DNA from: Bdellovibrionales bacterium
GTDB lineage: Bacteria > Bdellovibrionota > Bdellovibrionia > Bdellovibrionales > UBA1609
DNA length: 6,548 nt
Reading direction: 5' to 3'
Assembly: GCA_020435025.1 (NCBI GenBank)
Contig: JAGRAG010000222.1
Location: forward strand, 1-6,548
Both the position numbers and the translations under genes were made by a program. Within the stretch, counting starts at the first letter, position 1; each line of letters starts with the position of its first letter. Positions 5,103 through 6,548 of the stretch are shown here, in pieces. The notes below the pieces were generated by a model. That model made no database searches, was not told the DNA's origin, and saw only the letters and a list, made by a program, of their open reading frames with translations.

Positions 5103-6281
5103 ATGTCAGATAGCGTATATATTGTGAGCGCACAGCGCACTCCTGTTGGTAGTTTTCAAGGAACCTTAAGTTCTGTTTCCGCACCACAGCTGGGGTCTGT
5201 GGCTATTCGATCTGCCCTCGAAGCTTCTAAACTCTCTGCAGATAATATTGACGAATGCATTATGGGGAATGTTCTGACTGCAGGCTTAGGTCAAGCGCCC
5301 GCACGACAGGCAGCTCTTGGCGCTGGCCTCTCACAATCCACGCCTTGCATGACAATCAACAAAGTTTGTGGATCCGGATTAAAAGCAGTTATGTTAGCTG
5401 CTGACAGTATTCGATTAGGTCACACACGAACAGCTGTTGCGGGAGGACAGGAAAATATGACCTTGGCCCCTCATCTTTTACAAAAATCCCGATCTGGTTA
5501 TCGAATGGGAACCATAGAAACCCCTGACTCCATGATTTTAGATGGTCTTTGGGACCCCTACAATAATTTTCATATGGGAAGTGCTGCCGAACTTTGTGCC
5601 AAAGAATATAAATTTTCACGCGAAGAACAAGATGAGTTTGCTAAAATCAGTTATGAGTGGGCGCAAAATGCTCAAAAAAATGGTGCCTTCAAAAATGAAA
5701 TTTCTCCTGTAGAAGTTATTCACCGAAAAGGTTCTCTTACTGTATCTGAAGATGAAGAACCTGGAAGAGCCCAGTTTGATAAAATGACCTCATTAAGACC
5801 GGCTTTCGACAAAGAAGGAACCATTACTGCGGCGAACGCCAGTAAAATCAATGATGGTGCCGCAGCCTGCGTTCTTGCTGGCGACCCCGCTGTAAAAGAG
5901 TATTCCTTAAAGCCAATGGCGCGCATAGTCTCCCAATCTCATTTTGCTCATGATCCAAAATGGTTTACAACGGCTCCAACAGGAGCCATCAAATCGGTGC
6001 TTGAGAAGTCTGAGCTCAAGGCCAAAGATATAGATCTTTGGGAGATTAACGAAGCCTTTAGCTTAGTCACAATGGCGGCCATGAAAGACTTTAATATTTC
6101 TAGAGAAAGAGTGAATGTACATGGAGGGGCCGTGGCCATAGGACATCCCATTGGCGCCAGTGGAGCTCGAATTCTAACCACTTTAGTGCATGCTCTGCGT
6201 ACCCAGCAAAAACAGTTTGGATTAGCCACACTGTGCATTGGTGGCGGCGAAGCTGTGGCTGTCGTCGTGGAGGCCTTATGA
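5103..6281 (+). CDS. Acetyl-CoA C-acetyltransferase (thiolase)
   Basis: This is a full-length 392-residue class II thiolase that reversibly converts two acetyl-CoA to acetoacetyl-CoA plus CoA. All catalytic elements are present at canonical positions: the acylated cysteine C89 in INKVCGSGLKAV, the WEINEAFS motif, H348 in AVAIGHPIGASGARI, and C378 in LCIGGGEAVAVV near the C-terminus. The N-terminus (VYIVSAQRTPVGSFQG) is typical, and there is no targeting signal, so it acts in the cytosol. GAGG lies 5 bases before the ATG. The stop TGA overlaps the ATG of the next gene (ATGA), a SCOT-type CoA-transferase subunit. This makes a role in acetoacetate/ketone-body use, or feeding of acetoacetyl-CoA to storage polymer, more likely than fatty-acid beta-oxidation, where a FadB-type partner would be expected. 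A beta-ketoadipyl-CoA thiolase is a less likely alternative. An atoB/phaA-type gene name would fit, but sequence alone does not decide which. Confidence 0.95.
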   Translation: MSDSVYIVSAQRTPVGSFQGTLSSVSAPQLGSVAIRSALEASKLSADNIDECIMGNVLTAGLGQAPARQAALGAGLSQSTPCMTINKVCGSGLKAVMLAADSIRLGHTRTAVAGGQENMTLAPHLLQKSRSGYRMGTIETPDSMILDGLWDPYNNFHMGSAAELCAKEYKFSREEQDEFAKISYEWAQNAQKNGAFKNEISPVEVIHRKGSLTVSEDEEPGRAQFDKMTSLRPAFDKEGTITAANASKINDGAAACVLAGDPAVKEYSLKPMARIVSQSHFAHDPKWFTTAPTGAIKSVLEKSELKAKDIDLWEINEAFSLVTMAAMKDFNISRERVNVHGGAVAIGHPIGASGARILTTLVHALRTQQKQFGLATLCIGGGEAVAVVVEAL

Positions 6282-6548
6282 GCACCAAAGTTTATCAAAG
6301 CGCCAAGGAAGCTTTAAACGGAGTGGCCAATGATATGACCATTCTCCTTGGTGGATTTGGATTATGTGGAATTCCTGAAAACTGTATTACAGAATTGGTA
6401 AACATGAATGTAAAAGGGCTAACCTGTATTTCTAACAATGCTGGAGTTGATGATTTTGGATTAGGTCTTTTATTGCAAAAAAAGCAAATCAAAAAAATGA
6501 TTTCTTCTTATGTTGGAGAAAATAAAGAATTTGAACGTCAAATGTTAA
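6278..6548 (+). CDS. scoA: Succinyl-CoA:3-ketoacid CoA-transferase subunit A (partial, runs off right edge)
   Basis: The first 90 residues of the alpha subunit of SCOT, which moves CoA from succinyl-CoA to acetoacetate in the cytosol; the product then goes to the thiolase encoded just upstream. The CoA-transferase family I signature is visible at residues 19-34 (NDMTILLGGFGLCGIP). It is followed by SNNAGVDDFGLGLL and KKMISSYVGENKEFERQ, which match the SCOT/ScoA type better than E. coli AtoD. GGAGG at 6269-6273, within the end of the thiolase gene, lies 4 bases from the ATG, and the start overlaps the thiolase stop, so translation is coupled. The full subunit is normally about 230 residues, and subunit B (scoB), with the catalytic glutamate, would be expected next, outside the window. 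Confidence 0.93.
   Translation, partial: MSTKVYQSAKEALNGVANDMTILLGGFGLCGIPENCITELVNMNVKGLTCISNNAGVDDFGLGLLLQKKQIKKMISSYVGENKEFERQML

Noticed and set aside
5948..6298. Minus-strand 116-codon open frame opposite the thiolase
   Set aside because: It lies wholly opposite conserved thiolase catalytic motifs and is a mirror of them; Thr/Ala/Pro-rich composition follows from the antisense of Gly/Ala codons.

Overview
The window looks like a chromosomal segment of a free-living Gram-negative bacterium. It has two divergent promoter regions, secreted or periplasmic proteins with Sec signal peptides, and a SCOT-type ketone-body operon. The lysine/alanine-rich histone-H1-like protein and the long MiaB linker suggest a deltaproteobacterial or Bdellovibrionota-type genome. 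That is inference from style only; no marker gene in the window proves it. I see no mobile element, tRNA, rRNA or CRISPR array, and no gene-free stretch longer than 300 bases.

Layout. At the left edge, on the minus strand, is miaB (tRNA A37 methylthiotransferase), cut by the window end at its 3' side. Its reading frame carries an in-frame TAA at 576-578, between the N-terminal iron-sulfur domain and the radical-SAM domain. Both sides of the stop are in the same frame and well conserved. A 160-base divergent control region (966-1125) follows, with a candidate promoter each way and a perfect 17-bp palindrome. It drives a plus-strand pair of unrecognised genes (1126-1653 and 1634-2803) that overlap by 20 bases: a small protein with an acidic tail, and an exported or membrane-anchored protein with a basic tail.

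Converging on this pair, on the minus strand, are two more genes. One (3936-4973) encodes a secreted beta-repeat protein. The other (2837-3859) encodes a tripartite protein: a Lys/Ala-rich DNA-binding-like region, an Asp/Glu-rich tract, and a C-terminal domain with a Cys-Cys-Cys-His cluster. The intrinsic terminator of this unit lies inside the 3' coding end of the opposing gene.

A second divergent promoter region (4974-5102) starts a catabolic operon on the plus strand. It holds an acetyl-CoA acetyltransferase (thiolase), coupled by an ATGA overlap to subunit A of a succinyl-CoA:3-ketoacid CoA-transferase, which runs off the right edge. Together these would interconvert acetoacetate and acetyl-CoA.

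The two items most worth following up are the nonsense codon in an otherwise intact miaB and the tripartite basic/acidic/Cys-His nucleoid-type protein. I found no clear evidence of a wholly new multi-gene system.
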